From positions 9,920,001 to 9,984,000 of the forward strand of contig NZ_CP034550.1 in the NCBI RefSeq assembly GCF_009498035.1: DNA of 64,000 bases, in the 5' to 3' direction. This document shows, piece after piece, positions 1-8,335 of this stretch. The position numbers were made by a program, and so were the translations under genes. The DNA is from Saccharothrix syringae. GTDB lineage: Bacteria; Actinomycetota; Actinomycetes; Mycobacteriales; Pseudonocardiaceae. Position 1 is the stretch's first letter; each line of letters starts with the position of its first letter. The notes beneath the pieces are model-generated. The model worked only from the letters and a program-made list of their open reading frames with translations, searched no databases and was not told where the DNA came from.

Positions 1-96
1 TGCGCCCTCCCCGAGGGTGACCACTAAGCTGAATCGCGCCCCAAGGTCCACCCTTGCACCATTCGAGTGACAAAAGGCCGGAAATGCGCACGTCGA

Positions 97-126
97 CGTA
101 TCGCGGTGATCCCGTCGCGCGATACG
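97..126. promoter_or_regulatory. 9-bp inverted repeat upstream of GGDEF/EAL gene
   Basis: CGTATCGCG at 97-105 is repeated inverted as CGCGATACG at 118-126, a perfect 9-bp dyad with a 12-nt spacer, 42 nt before the start of the GGDEF/EAL gene. It could be a regulator site or a hairpin in the leader. No cognate regulator is identifiable in the window. Confidence 0.35.
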
Positions 127-167
127 CCGGCGACGGTTGGCCCTCGACGATTGGCCCGCAGAGCTGA

Positions 168-2297
168 ATGAAGATGGTCGAACAGGCAGGCGCGCCGCGG
201 CCGGGTGAGGAGCCCGGGGACAGCCGGGGCCAGTTCGCGCACCGGTGGGCCGCCGCGATCGGCTCGACCGCGGTGTCGGTCCTGCCGCGCCCGCGCCTGG
301 AAGCCCTGCTGGCCTCGTTCACCACCGACCTGCACACCGCGCTGCGCCACGACGGCCCCACCAGCACCGTGCAGCGCGTGGGCCGCGCGATGGTCGAGCA
401 CGGCCTGGTCTCCGCCCTCACGCTGGAGCGCACGCTCGCGTTCCTCGGCGACCACGTCCTGGAGCACTTCAACCTGCCCGTCGAGCGGACCAAGCGGCTG
501 ATGAGCGTGCTCGGCGCGCTCGCCGCGGGCTTCGCCGACGGCCTGCGGGTGCGCACCCTCGACCAGCAGGAGCAGACCCAGACCCGCGTGCTGCGGCTCA
601 CCCGGTCGGCCGAGCTGGCGCTGCGGGCCAGCGAGGCCAAGTTCCGCGCGGTGTTCCGCACCTCGCCCGCGGCCATCGCGGTCACCGCCCTCGACGGCGT
701 GCTGCTCGACTGCAACGACGCCATGCTGGCGATGCTCGGCCGCCCCGCCGAGGAGCTGGTCGGCGCGAGCGGCCGCGAGCTGGTGCACCCCGGCGACCAG
801 GCGGCGCTGACCCGGCTGGCCGAGCGGCTGACCGCGGACGAGCACGACCACGTGCGCGCGGAGCTGCGGCTGATGGGCGGCGACGGCGAGCCGGTGGCCG
901 CGCTGGTGGCGGTGGCGCTGGTGCGCGACGACTCCGGCGCGCCCGCCTACTACGTGGCCGTGCTGGAGAGCCTGGACGAGGTGCGCGCCCTCCAGAGCCA
1001 GCTCGTGCGGCAGAGCCTGAACGACGTCCGCACCGGCCTGGCCAACCGCGCGCAGTTCGTCGGCTGGCTGGAGAACGCCGTCGGCAGCCGGGGACCGGCG
1101 ACGCTCGCGCTGGTCGTGTTCGACCTCGACGGGTTCCGGGTGGTCAACGACGCGTTCGGGCACGAGGTCGGCGACCGGGTGCTCGCCGCCGTGGCCGGGC
1201 ACCTGCGGTCGGTGTTCGGCGACGTCGGGCAGCTCGCCCGGACCGGCGCCGACGAGTTCGCCGTGCTGATCCGCGACCCGGTCGACGTGCCGACCGTGGT
1301 GGCGCTGGTCGAGGAGGCCCTGGACCTGCTGGCCGAACCGGTGTGGGTCGGCGAGGACGGCGTCGGCGTGTCCGCCAGCGTCGGCGTGGTGGTGCGGGGC
1401 GCGCGCGGCGGGGACGCGGCGGACCTGCTGCGGTGCGTCGACCTGACGGTGCGGTGGGCCAAGGAGGACGGCAAGGCCCAGTGGGCCCTGTACGACCCCG
1501 AGCGCGACCGGCGCCAGCGGACCCCGCTGCGGCTCGCCGCGTCCGTCGCCGGAGGGCTGGAGCAGGGCGACTTCCGGGTGGACTACGAACCCGTGTACTC
1601 GCCGGTGGACCGGTCGCTGGTGGCCCTGGAGGCGCGGCTGCGCTGGGACCACCCGGAGGAGGGCCTGGTCGACCCGCTGGAGCTGGAGTCGCTGGTCGCG
1701 AGCACCGGCATGGCCGCGCGGCTCGGCGCGTGGGCCCTGGAGCAGGCGTGCCACGACGCGGCGCGCTGGCACGCGGAGTTCGGCGCGGCGGCGCCCGTGC
1801 TGACCATGGACCTGACCGCCCGGCAGTGCCAGGAGCCGGAGCTGGTGGCCGAGGTCCGCCGGGTGCTGCGGGAGAGCGGCCTGCCCGCGTCCGGGCTGAA
1901 GCTGGAGGTCGACCAGCGGATGCTCGGCCTGGTCAGCGACGAGCAGCTGGAGGAGCTGTCCATCCTCACCGAGCACGGCGTGGACCTGGTGCTCGACCGC
2001 GTCGGCGGCGGCAACCCGTGGACCGAGCGGCTGCGCACGCTGCCGCTGAGCGGGCTGAAGTTCCAGGGCGGTCCGGTCCGCGGGCTCGCGGAGGGCGCGG
2101 ACCCGCTGGAGGAGGACGTGGCGATCAAGCTGATCGGCTGGGTGATGTCCTTCGGCGTCCCGGTGCACGCGGCGGACGTGCGCACGGAGGCCGAGGAGCG
2201 GCGCCTGGCCGAGCTGGGCGTGACGGCCGTGCAGGGCCCGCTGTTCGGCGAACCGCTGCCCGCGGACGGCGTGGCCCGGATTCTTGGCAAGTCCTGA
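168..2297 (+). CDS. PAS-GGDEF-EAL protein with degenerate catalytic motifs
   Basis: A 709-residue cytoplasmic c-di-GMP family protein. A helical N-terminal region (about 15-130) leads to a PAS domain (about 155-265), a GGDEF domain (about 285-445) and an EAL domain (about 455-700). No membrane segments are seen. The GGDEF signature reads GADEF near residue 360. The EAL domain starts as EARLRW near 487, but the family's DDFG motif reads DRVGGG, the KID motif reads KFQ and the metal-binding Asn is replaced (MDLTARQ). Loss of these metal ligands argues against phosphodiesterase activity; weak cyclase activity or a pure c-di-GMP/signal receptor role is more likely. ATG at 168 or 174; no strong Shine-Dalgarno sequence decides between them. 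Confidence 0.9.
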   Translation: MKMVEQAGAPRPGEEPGDSRGQFAHRWAAAIGSTAVSVLPRPRLEALLASFTTDLHTALRHDGPTSTVQRVGRAMVEHGLVSALTLERTLAFLGDHVLEHFNLPVERTKRLMSVLGALAAGFADGLRVRTLDQQEQTQTRVLRLTRSAELALRASEAKFRAVFRTSPAAIAVTALDGVLLDCNDAMLAMLGRPAEELVGASGRELVHPGDQAALTRLAERLTADEHDHVRAELRLMGGDGEPVAALVAVALVRDDSGAPAYYVAVLESLDEVRALQSQLVRQSLNDVRTGLANRAQFVGWLENAVGSRGPATLALVVFDLDGFRVVNDAFGHEVGDRVLAAVAGHLRSVFGDVGQLARTGADEFAVLIRDPVDVPTVVALVEEALDLLAEPVWVGEDGVGVSASVGVVVRGARGGDAADLLRCVDLTVRWAKEDGKAQWALYDPERDRRQRTPLRLAASVAGGLEQGDFRVDYEPVYSPVDRSLVALEARLRWDHPEEGLVDPLELESLVASTGMAARLGAWALEQACHDAARWHAEFGAAAPVLTMDLTARQCQEPELVAEVRRVLRESGLPASGLKLEVDQRMLGLVSDEQLEELSILTEHGVDLVLDRVGGGNPWTERLRTLPLSGLKFQGGPVRGLAEGADPLEEDVAIKLIGWVMSFGVPVHAADVRTEAEERRLAELGVTAVQGPLFGEPLPADGVARILGKS

Positions 2298-2342
2298 CGG
2301 GACGCTCAGGCTGCTCACAGACCGCGGCGCGACAGTGGGTGC

Positions 2343-3176
2343 ATGGCAGAGGACTTCCCCGCGATGCGCGGGTCGTTGCAGGAACGGGCGCCGTTCTGGC
2401 GGCGCACCGGCACGGTCGTGGCCTCGGCGACGCTGGCCGCGGCGCTGTTCGGCGGGGTCACCGGTGGCGTGGTCGGCGCGCTGAACGCGCCGGACGCGGG
2501 CACGCGCGTGACCGGCAGCGCGGCGGCGCTGCGAACGGGTTCGGGCACCACCGCGGACGTCTCGGCCGTCGCCGCCGCGGTGCTGCCGAGCGTGGTGCAG
2601 GTCAACGTGACCGGCGCGCAGGGCCAGGGGCTCGGTTCGGGCGTGGTGCTGACCTCCGACGGGCGGGTCCTGACCAACAACCACGTGGTCGACGGCGCCC
2701 GCGAGGTCACCGTCACCCTGAACGACGGCCGGACCGTCGACGCGGCGGTCGTCGGCACCGACGCGTCCAGCGACCTGGCCGTGGTGCAGGCCGAGGGCGT
2801 GAGCGGGCTGACGCCGGCGCGGTTCGCCGACTCCGACCAGGTCAGGATCGGCGACCAGGTGGTGGCCGTCGGCTCGCCGGAAGGGCTCCAGGGCACCGTG
2901 ACCTCGGGCATCGTCAGCGCCCTCGACCGCACGGTGACCGTCCCGGCCACCACCGGCCGCCGCGGCTCGTCGGTGAGCTACCAGGCGATCCAGACCGACG
3001 CCTCGATCAACCCGGGCAACTCGGGCGGGCCGCTGGTCGACTCGGCCGGCGAGGTCGTCGGCATCAACTCGGCGATCTACTCGCCGGCGTCGGACGGCGG
3101 TGAGGCGGGCAGCGTGGGCATCGGGTTCGCGATCCCGTCCAACGAGGTCCAGCGGATCGTGTCCGGGCTCGCCTGA
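2343..3176 (+). CDS. Membrane-anchored trypsin-like serine protease (HtrA/DegP type, no PDZ)
   Basis: 277 residues. A basic N-terminus is followed by one membrane segment (about 21-45) and then an S1C protease domain facing outwards. The triad is visible: His in TNNHVVDG (about 118), Asp in SSDLAVVQ (about 142) and Ser in NPGNSGGPL (about 224). The protein stops right after the protease domain, so the PDZ domain typical of HtrA proteins is absent. Probable role is degradation or processing of misfolded exported proteins. It lies 45 nt after the GGDEF/EAL gene on the same strand and is followed by a bidirectional terminator. Confidence 0.88.
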   Translation: MAEDFPAMRGSLQERAPFWRRTGTVVASATLAAALFGGVTGGVVGALNAPDAGTRVTGSAAALRTGSGTTADVSAVAAAVLPSVVQVNVTGAQGQGLGSGVVLTSDGRVLTNNHVVDGAREVTVTLNDGRTVDAAVVGTDASSDLAVVQAEGVSGLTPARFADSDQVRIGDQVVAVGSPEGLQGTVTSGIVSALDRTVTVPATTGRRGSSVSYQAIQTDASINPGNSGGPLVDSAGEVVGINSAIYSPASDGGEAGSVGIGFAIPSNEVQRIVSGLA

Positions 3177-3193
3177 CGGCCGGGACGACCACT

Positions 3194-3225
3194 CGGGCGC
3201 TCAAGGGAATCCCCTTGAGCGCCCG
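3194..3225. terminator. Bidirectional hairpin terminator
   Basis: A perfect 14-bp stem, CGGGCGCTCAAGGG with its complement, closes a 4-nt loop (AATC). It lies between the convergent protease and tmsB stops and could serve both. Confidence 0.75.
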
Positions 3226-3243
3226 GAGCGCGGTCACCGCCCG

Positions 3244-4473
3244 TCAGGCCCAGTCGGGCCGCAGGGGCATCCCCGAGGACGTCCCGTCGAGCTTCACGCC
3301 CAGCACCTGGTGCAGCTGGATGTTGTTGCGCTCGAACCCCAGCCGCGACGCGGCCAGGTACAGCCGCCACACCCGGGCGCGGCCCAGGCCGACCTCGGCC
3401 ACCGCCTCGTCCCACCGCTCGTCGAGGTTGCGGCTCCACGCGGCGAGCGTCAGCGCGTAGTGCTCGCGCAGGTTCTCCTCGTGCCGCACCTCGAACCCGG
3501 TGTCGTGCACCAGCGACACGATGTGCCCGGGCCCGACCAGCTCGCCGTCGGGGAACACGTACCGGTTGATGAACCCGCCGGTGCGCGCGGGCTGCCGGTT
3601 GTCCGGCCGGGTGATGCAGTGGTTGAGCAGCCGGCCACCGGGCCGCAGCTTGCGGTGCAGGGCCCGGAAGTACGCGGGCAGCTTGGCCTTGCCGATGTGC
3701 TCGGTGAGGCCGATCGAGCTGACCGCGTCGAAGTCGCCCTCGCGCACGTCCCGGTAGTCCAGGTGCCGCACCTCGGCCAGATCGGACAGACCGGCCTCGG
3801 CGATGGCCTTGCGCGCCCACTCCGCCTGGTTGCGCGACAGGGTGACGCCGAGCGCGCGCACGCCGTACTCGCGCGCCGCGTGCATGACCATCCCGCCCCA
3901 CCCGCAGCCCACGTCGAGCAGCCGCATCCCGGGCTTGAGCCCGAGCTTGCGCGCCACCAGGTCGTGCTTGGCGAACTGCGCCTCCTCCAGCGTGGCACCC
4001 GCCGACGGGTACACCGCGCACGTGTAGGCCATGGACGGCCCGAGCAGCCACTCGTAGAAGGTGTTGGACACGTCGTAGTGGTGGGCGATGGCCTCGCGGT
4101 CCCGCGCCTTGGAGTGCCGCAGCCCCCGCAACCGCCGCTCCTGCGGCGGCGGCTCGACCTTCGTGCCCAGCCGGGCCCTGCCCAGGGTGGTCAGCAGCCC
4201 CAGCCGCTGGCCCCACGGCACCTCGCGCAGCGACAGCTCCGACAGGCGCGTCAGCGCCCCGTACACGTCGCCGACGATCTCCAGGTGGCCGGTCACGTAC
4301 GCGCGGGCCAGGCCCAGCTCGCCCGGTGCCGACGCCAGGTAGCTCAGCGCCTCCGGCGAGCGCACCTCGATCCGCACGCCGGCGTCGGCCGGACCCGCCC
4401 GGCTGCCGTCGTAGGCGGTGAAGCCGACGTCCTCCCCGCCGACCGCCCGCTGGAACACCTCAGCCAACCGCAC
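3244..4473 (-). CDS. tmsB: SAM-dependent fatty acid C10 methyltransferase (cyclopropane synthase family)
   Basis: 409 residues, family of cyclopropane-fatty-acyl-phospholipid synthases. The SAM site is seen in LLDVGCGWGGM, with downstream family motifs SIGLTEHIG and CITRPDNRQPAR. The gene starts with GTG 13 nt after the FAD oxidoreductase gene. In actinomycetes this pair makes 10-methylstearic (tuberculostearic) acid: the methyltransferase adds a methylene at C10 of oleoyl chains and the flavoprotein reduces it. The pairing is what points to TmsB/BfaB rather than a true cyclopropane synthase. The assignment rests on gene pairing and motifs and has not been tested. Confidence 0.85.
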   Translation of the reverse strand: MRLAEVFQRAVGGEDVGFTAYDGSRAGPADAGVRIEVRSPEALSYLASAPGELGLARAYVTGHLEIVGDVYGALTRLSELSLREVPWGQRLGLLTTLGRARLGTKVEPPPQERRLRGLRHSKARDREAIAHHYDVSNTFYEWLLGPSMAYTCAVYPSAGATLEEAQFAKHDLVARKLGLKPGMRLLDVGCGWGGMVMHAAREYGVRALGVTLSRNQAEWARKAIAEAGLSDLAEVRHLDYRDVREGDFDAVSSIGLTEHIGKAKLPAYFRALHRKLRPGGRLLNHCITRPDNRQPARTGGFINRYVFPDGELVGPGHIVSLVHDTGFEVRHEENLREHYALTLAAWSRNLDERWDEAVAEVGLGRARVWRLYLAASRLGFERNNIQLHQVLGVKLDGTSSGMPLRPDWA

Positions 4474-4486
4474 GACCTGGCTCCCT

Positions 4487-5818
4487 TCATCCGCGCAGAA
4501 CGCACTTGGCGTACAGGTCCGGCAACCGCCCGTCGGGGTCGTAGCGCCGCTTGAGCGCCCGGTAGGCGGACCCGTTGTAGTGGTCCCAGAACTCCTCTTC
4601 GCCGTAGTAGGAGTCGGAGTACAGCGACTTGTGCCCGCCCAGCCGGGTGACCTCGGCCTCGATCAGGCGGTTGCGGCTGCCCAGCTCCTCGTCCGGGCGC
4701 AGCGACACCGCGGACCAGAAGCCGACGTTGACGTAGAGCACGTCCGGGTCCATCGGGTACAGCGGCCAGCCCGCGCGGTCCCGCAGCCTCAGCGGGCACA
4801 GCCACACCGGGCTGATGCCGATCTCGCGGTGGAAGAAGTCCAGGAACTCGGCGAGCCGGTCCACCGGGATCTCCACGTCCTGGATCACCGGCTCCTGCAC
4901 GGCCTTGTTCAGCCGGTCGGAGAAGCGGTGCCGCCGGTCCCAGGCCACCACCCTGCGGTACACGTCCGACCGCAGGTAGCGCTTGGGCACCAGGCGCCGC
5001 ACCAGCGGGTGCTGCACGCCGAACGCGCGCGAGCACCAGAACCAGTCGGTGTCCCACCGCCACAGGTAGTCCCGCGCGGTCAGGTAGTCGGTGTGCCGGG
5101 CCGGGATCGACCGGTAGTAGATGTCGTTGCCGGTGTAGTCCGACGTCCACGGCGCGGTGGTGGTCCAGTTGGCCAGGGTGAGGTACTGCTCGCCGGCGGA
5201 GAACACGGTGCCGTCGATGAAGTCGACCGGTTCGTCCTGGTATGTCCGATCGGCACAGACGGCCTCGACGACCTCGGCGCACTCGGCCGCGTCCCGGAAC
5301 GGCACGTGCCGCAGCCGCACGTGCGGCGAGACCGGCTCCAGCTCGATCTCCAGCCGCAGCGCGTAGCCGAGGGTGCCGTAGGAATTCGGGAACCCGCGGA
5401 AGAGGTCGTCACCCGGTTTGACCACCTCCACGCCGCCCGCGCCGGTCATGACCTCCAGCTCCAGCACGGACTCGTGCGGCAGCCCGTTGCGGAACGAGCT
5501 GGACTCGATGCCCAGGCCCGCCACGGCGCCGCCGAGGGTGATGGTCTTGAGCTGGGGCACCACCAGCGGCATCAGCCCGTGCGGCAGGGTGGCGTCGACC
5601 AGGTGCTCGTAGGTCGTCATGCCCTGGACCTGCGCGGTGCGCGCCTCCCGGTCGACCGAGAGCACCCGGTCGAATTGCCCCACGTCGAGCCCGCCGGAGG
5701 GGTCGGCGCGGAACCGGAACAGGTTCGACGTCGACTTGGCCAGGCGCACGGGTGCGCCCGCCGGTACCGCCGCGTACTGGGCGCGCAGCGCCGCCACCGC
5801 CCGCTCGTGATCGCTCAC
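4487..5818 (-). CDS. tmsA: FAD-binding oxidoreductase, reductase of 10-methylene fatty acyl chains
   Basis: 443 residues. The N-terminal PCMH-type FAD-binding fold is seen in the region with MTTYEHLVDATLPHG and TLGGAVAGLGIESSS, resembling DHCR24-like flavoproteins. It is the first gene of a two-gene operon with the methyltransferase. Proposed role: NAD(P)H-dependent reduction of the 10-methylene intermediate to the 10-methyl branch in membrane phospholipids. GTG start at 5818, 87 nt from the divergent aidB-like gene. The downstream methyltransferase makes TmsA/BfaA much the best reading. A separate tmsC is not seen. Confidence 0.85.
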   Translation of the reverse strand: MSDHERAVAALRAQYAAVPAGAPVRLAKSTSNLFRFRADPSGGLDVGQFDRVLSVDREARTAQVQGMTTYEHLVDATLPHGLMPLVVPQLKTITLGGAVAGLGIESSSFRNGLPHESVLELEVMTGAGGVEVVKPGDDLFRGFPNSYGTLGYALRLEIELEPVSPHVRLRHVPFRDAAECAEVVEAVCADRTYQDEPVDFIDGTVFSAGEQYLTLANWTTTAPWTSDYTGNDIYYRSIPARHTDYLTARDYLWRWDTDWFWCSRAFGVQHPLVRRLVPKRYLRSDVYRRVVAWDRRHRFSDRLNKAVQEPVIQDVEIPVDRLAEFLDFFHREIGISPVWLCPLRLRDRAGWPLYPMDPDVLYVNVGFWSAVSLRPDEELGSRNRLIEAEVTRLGGHKSLYSDSYYGEEEFWDHYNGSAYRALKRRYDPDGRLPDLYAKCVLRG

Positions 5819-5892
5819 CGGTCAGACGGTAGGCCGGAACGGCTTGATCAGCACCCCCGATTTCGCCGGTACACGAAGTTACCGACCAGTAG

Positions 5893-5898
5893 TACCCT
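5893..5898 (+). promoter_or_regulatory. -10-like hexamer, probable leaderless start of aidB-like gene
   Basis: TACCCT lies 7 nt before the ATG at 5906 and no Shine-Dalgarno sequence intervenes, so the transcript would begin at or next to the start codon. Confidence 0.4.
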
Positions 5899-5905
5899 GA
5901 CCGGC

Positions 5906-7498
5906 ATGACGCGCGTCACGCACGAGGTGACCAACCAGGTCCCGCCCCTGGTCGACCACGACGTCGCCGCCGACCCGGCGCTGCTGGACGGCCTGCACCG
6001 CGGCGGCGCCGCGTGGGCCGAACCGGAGCTGCGGGAACTCGGCGCGCTGGCCGGCACCGCCCGGGTGCAGGACCTCGGCCGGCTGGCCAATGTTCACCCG
6101 CCCGTGTTGCACACCCACGACCGGTACGGGCACCGGGTGGACGAGGTCGAGTTCCACCCGGCCTGGCACGAGCTGATGACCACCGCCGTGCGCCACGGCC
6201 TGCACGCCGCGCCGTGGCGGGACGACCGGCCGGGCGCGCACGTGGCGCGGGCCGCCAAGTTCTACGTGTGGAGCCAGGCCGAGGCCGGGCACGGGTGCCC
6301 GATCTCGATGACCTACGCCGCCGTGCCCGCGCTGCGGGCCTCGCCGGGGCTGGCCGCGCGCTTCGAACCGCTGCTGGCCTCCCGCGAGTACGACTTCGGC
6401 CTGCGCGCCCCCGAGGGCAAGCGCGGCCTGATCGCGGGCATGTCGATGACCGAGAAGCAGGGCGGCTCGGACGTGCGCGCGAACACCACCCGCGCGGTGC
6501 CCGCCGGGGACGGCTACCTGCTCACCGGGCACAAGTGGTTCACCTCGGCCCCGATGTCCGACGTGTTCCTCACGCTGGCCCAGGCGCCGGGCGGCCTGTC
6601 GTGCTTCCTGGTGCCGCGCGTGCTGCCCGACGGCACCCGCAACGCGCTGTTCCTCCAGCGGCTCAAGGACAAGCTGGGCAACAAGTCCAACGCCTCGGCC
6701 GAGGTCGAGTACGACGGCGCGGTCGGCTGGCTGGTCGGCGAGGAGGGCCGGGGCGTGCGGACCATCATCGAGATGGTCAACATGACGCGCCTGGACTGCG
6801 TGCTCGGCTCGGCCGCGGGCATGCGGTCGGGCCTGACCCAGGCCACGCACCACGCCGCGCACCGCAAGGCGTTCGGCGCGTACCTGGTCGACCAGCCCGC
6901 GATGCGCAACGTGCTGGCCGACCTGGCCGTGGAGTCCGAGGCCGCGACCACGGCGGCGCTGTGGCTGGCGGGCAACCGCAGCCGGCTGGGGCTGGCGGTG
7001 ACCAAGTACTGGGTGTGCAAGCGGGGCCCGGCGCACGCCGCCGAGGCGCTGGAGTGCCTGGGCGGCAACGGTTACGTCGAGGACTCGGGCCTGCCGCGGC
7101 TGTTCCGCGAGTCGCCGCTGATGTCCATCTGGGAGGGTTCGGGCAACGTGGCGGCGCTGGACGTGCTGCGCGCGCTCGGCCGGTCCCCCGCCGCGGTCGA
7201 GGAGTTCTTCGCCGAGCTGGACGCGGCGCGCGGCGCCGACCGGCGGCTGGACGCGGCGGTCGACGCGCTCAAGGGCGAGCTGGCGGACGTGACCGACCTG
7301 GAGGTGCGGGCGCGCAGGCTGGTCGAGCGGATGGCGCTGGCGCTGCAGGGCGCGCTGCTGGTGCGCTACGGGCACCCGGCCGTGGCGGACGCGTTCTGCG
7401 CGTCCCGGCTGTCCGGCGACTGGGGCGTCGCCTTCGGCACGCTGCCGCGCGGGGTGGACTTCGGCGCGATCGTGGAGCGGGGGCTGCCGAAGCCGTGA
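5906..7498 (+). CDS. aidB: AidB-like acyl-CoA dehydrogenase
   Basis: 530 residues. The opening region (THEVTNQVPPL, then GRLANVHPPVL and VEFHPAWHELM) closely follows the E. coli AidB pattern, and the flavin-binding acyl-CoA dehydrogenase core follows (MTEKQGGSDVRANTTR; the later ECLGGNGYVEDSGLPRLFRE motif). AidB proteins are FAD-containing, bind DNA and are linked to alkylation damage; a catabolic isovaleryl-CoA-type role is the alternative. ATG at 5906 is chosen because similarity begins exactly there; the reading frame is open further upstream but antisense to tmsA. The stop overlaps the next gene by 4 nt. Confidence 0.85.
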   Translation: MTRVTHEVTNQVPPLVDHDVAADPALLDGLHRGGAAWAEPELRELGALAGTARVQDLGRLANVHPPVLHTHDRYGHRVDEVEFHPAWHELMTTAVRHGLHAAPWRDDRPGAHVARAAKFYVWSQAEAGHGCPISMTYAAVPALRASPGLAARFEPLLASREYDFGLRAPEGKRGLIAGMSMTEKQGGSDVRANTTRAVPAGDGYLLTGHKWFTSAPMSDVFLTLAQAPGGLSCFLVPRVLPDGTRNALFLQRLKDKLGNKSNASAEVEYDGAVGWLVGEEGRGVRTIIEMVNMTRLDCVLGSAAGMRSGLTQATHHAAHRKAFGAYLVDQPAMRNVLADLAVESEAATTAALWLAGNRSRLGLAVTKYWVCKRGPAHAAEALECLGGNGYVEDSGLPRLFRESPLMSIWEGSGNVAALDVLRALGRSPAAVEEFFAELDAARGADRRLDAAVDALKGELADVTDLEVRARRLVERMALALQGALLVRYGHPAVADAFCASRLSGDWGVAFGTLPRGVDFGAIVERGLPKP

Positions 7499-8250
7499 GC
7501 ACGGTGCGGGTAGAGCGCTCGGGACCGGTGTTCACCGTCCTGCTGGACCGCCCGGACGTGCGCAACGCCGTCGACGGGCCCACCGCCCACACGCTGACCG
7601 AGGTGTTCCGCGAGTTCGACGAGGACCCGACCGCGTCGGTGGCCGTGCTGCACGGCGAGGGCGGCACGTTCTGCGCGGGCGCGGACCTGAAGGCGGTGGG
7701 CACCGGGCGCGGCAACGACCCGCTGTCGCCGTCGGGCCCGATGGGACCGACCAGGCTGCGCCTGTCCAAGCCGGTGATCGCCGCCGTGGCGGGCCACGCC
7801 GTGGCCGGCGGGCTGGAGCTGGCGCTGTGGTGCGACCTGCGGGTGGTGGAGGAGGACGCGGTGTTCGGCGTCTTCTGCCGGCGCTGGGGCGTGCCCCTGG
7901 TCGACGGCGGCACGGTGCGGCTGCCCCGGCTGATCGGCACGTCGCGGGCGATGGACCTGATCCTGACCGGGCGGCCGGTGCACTCGGGCGAGGCGCTGCG
8001 GATCGGCCTGGCGAACCGGGTGGTGCCCAACGGCACCTCGCGGGCGGCGGCCGAGGAGCTGGCGCGGGAGGTGGCCGGGTTCCCCCAGCTGTGCCTGCGG
8101 CAGGACCGGTTGTCGGTGCTGGAGCAGGAGGGGCTGCCGGAGGAGGAGGCGCTGGCCAACGAGCGCGACCGCGGGGTGGTGTCGCTGCGCGAGGTGGAGG
8201 CCGGGGTGCGGCGGTTCCGGGCGGGCGAGGGGCGGCACGGGAGGTTCTAG
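7495..8250 (+). CDS. Enoyl-CoA hydratase/isomerase family protein (crotonase)
   Basis: 251 residues, starting with GTG in a GTGA overlap with the aidB-like stop, so translation is probably coupled. Crotonase features: GTFCAGADLK (oxyanion-hole region) and AVAGGLELALWCDLR. The first catalytic Glu (GGLELAL) is retained, but the region of the second Glu, PEI in classical hydratases, reads FCR. Straightforward hydration is therefore uncertain; isomerase, thioesterase or another crotonase reaction is possible. Coupling suggests the substrate is related to that of the preceding dehydrogenase. Confidence 0.85.
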   Translation: MSTVRVERSGPVFTVLLDRPDVRNAVDGPTAHTLTEVFREFDEDPTASVAVLHGEGGTFCAGADLKAVGTGRGNDPLSPSGPMGPTRLRLSKPVIAAVAGHAVAGGLELALWCDLRVVEEDAVFGVFCRRWGVPLVDGGTVRLPRLIGTSRAMDLILTGRPVHSGEALRIGLANRVVPNGTSRAAAEELAREVAGFPQLCLRQDRLSVLEQEGLPEEEALANERDRGVVSLREVEAGVRRFRAGEGRHGRF

Positions 8251-8251
8251 C

Positions 8252-8280
8252 CGGCTCGGCGGCGGGGTGCCGCCGAGCCG
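8252..8280. terminator. Hairpin terminator between convergent genes
   Basis: A perfect 12-bp stem (CGGCTCGGCGGC and its complement) with loop GGGGT, starting 2 nt after the crotonase stop. A tandem repeat follows directly. Confidence 0.7.
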
Positions 8281-8335
8281 TTCGACGCCGGGCCGTTGGG
8301 CGCCGGGCCGTTCGACGCCGGGCCGTTCGACGCCG
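8281..8335. repeat. 15-bp tandem repeat
   Basis: Three full copies and one 10-nt partial copy of TTCGACGCCGGGCCG, the second copy differing at three positions. The array fills the space between the terminator and the stop codon of the secreted-protein gene. Confidence 0.85.

Noticed and set aside
24..2684. 886-codon open frame on the minus strand
   Set aside because: Antisense to the GGDEF/EAL gene, whose domains are clear.
4418..5905. N-terminal extension of the AidB-like protein
   Set aside because: The open frame upstream of 5906 is antisense to tmsA, and similarity to AidB begins at the ATG.
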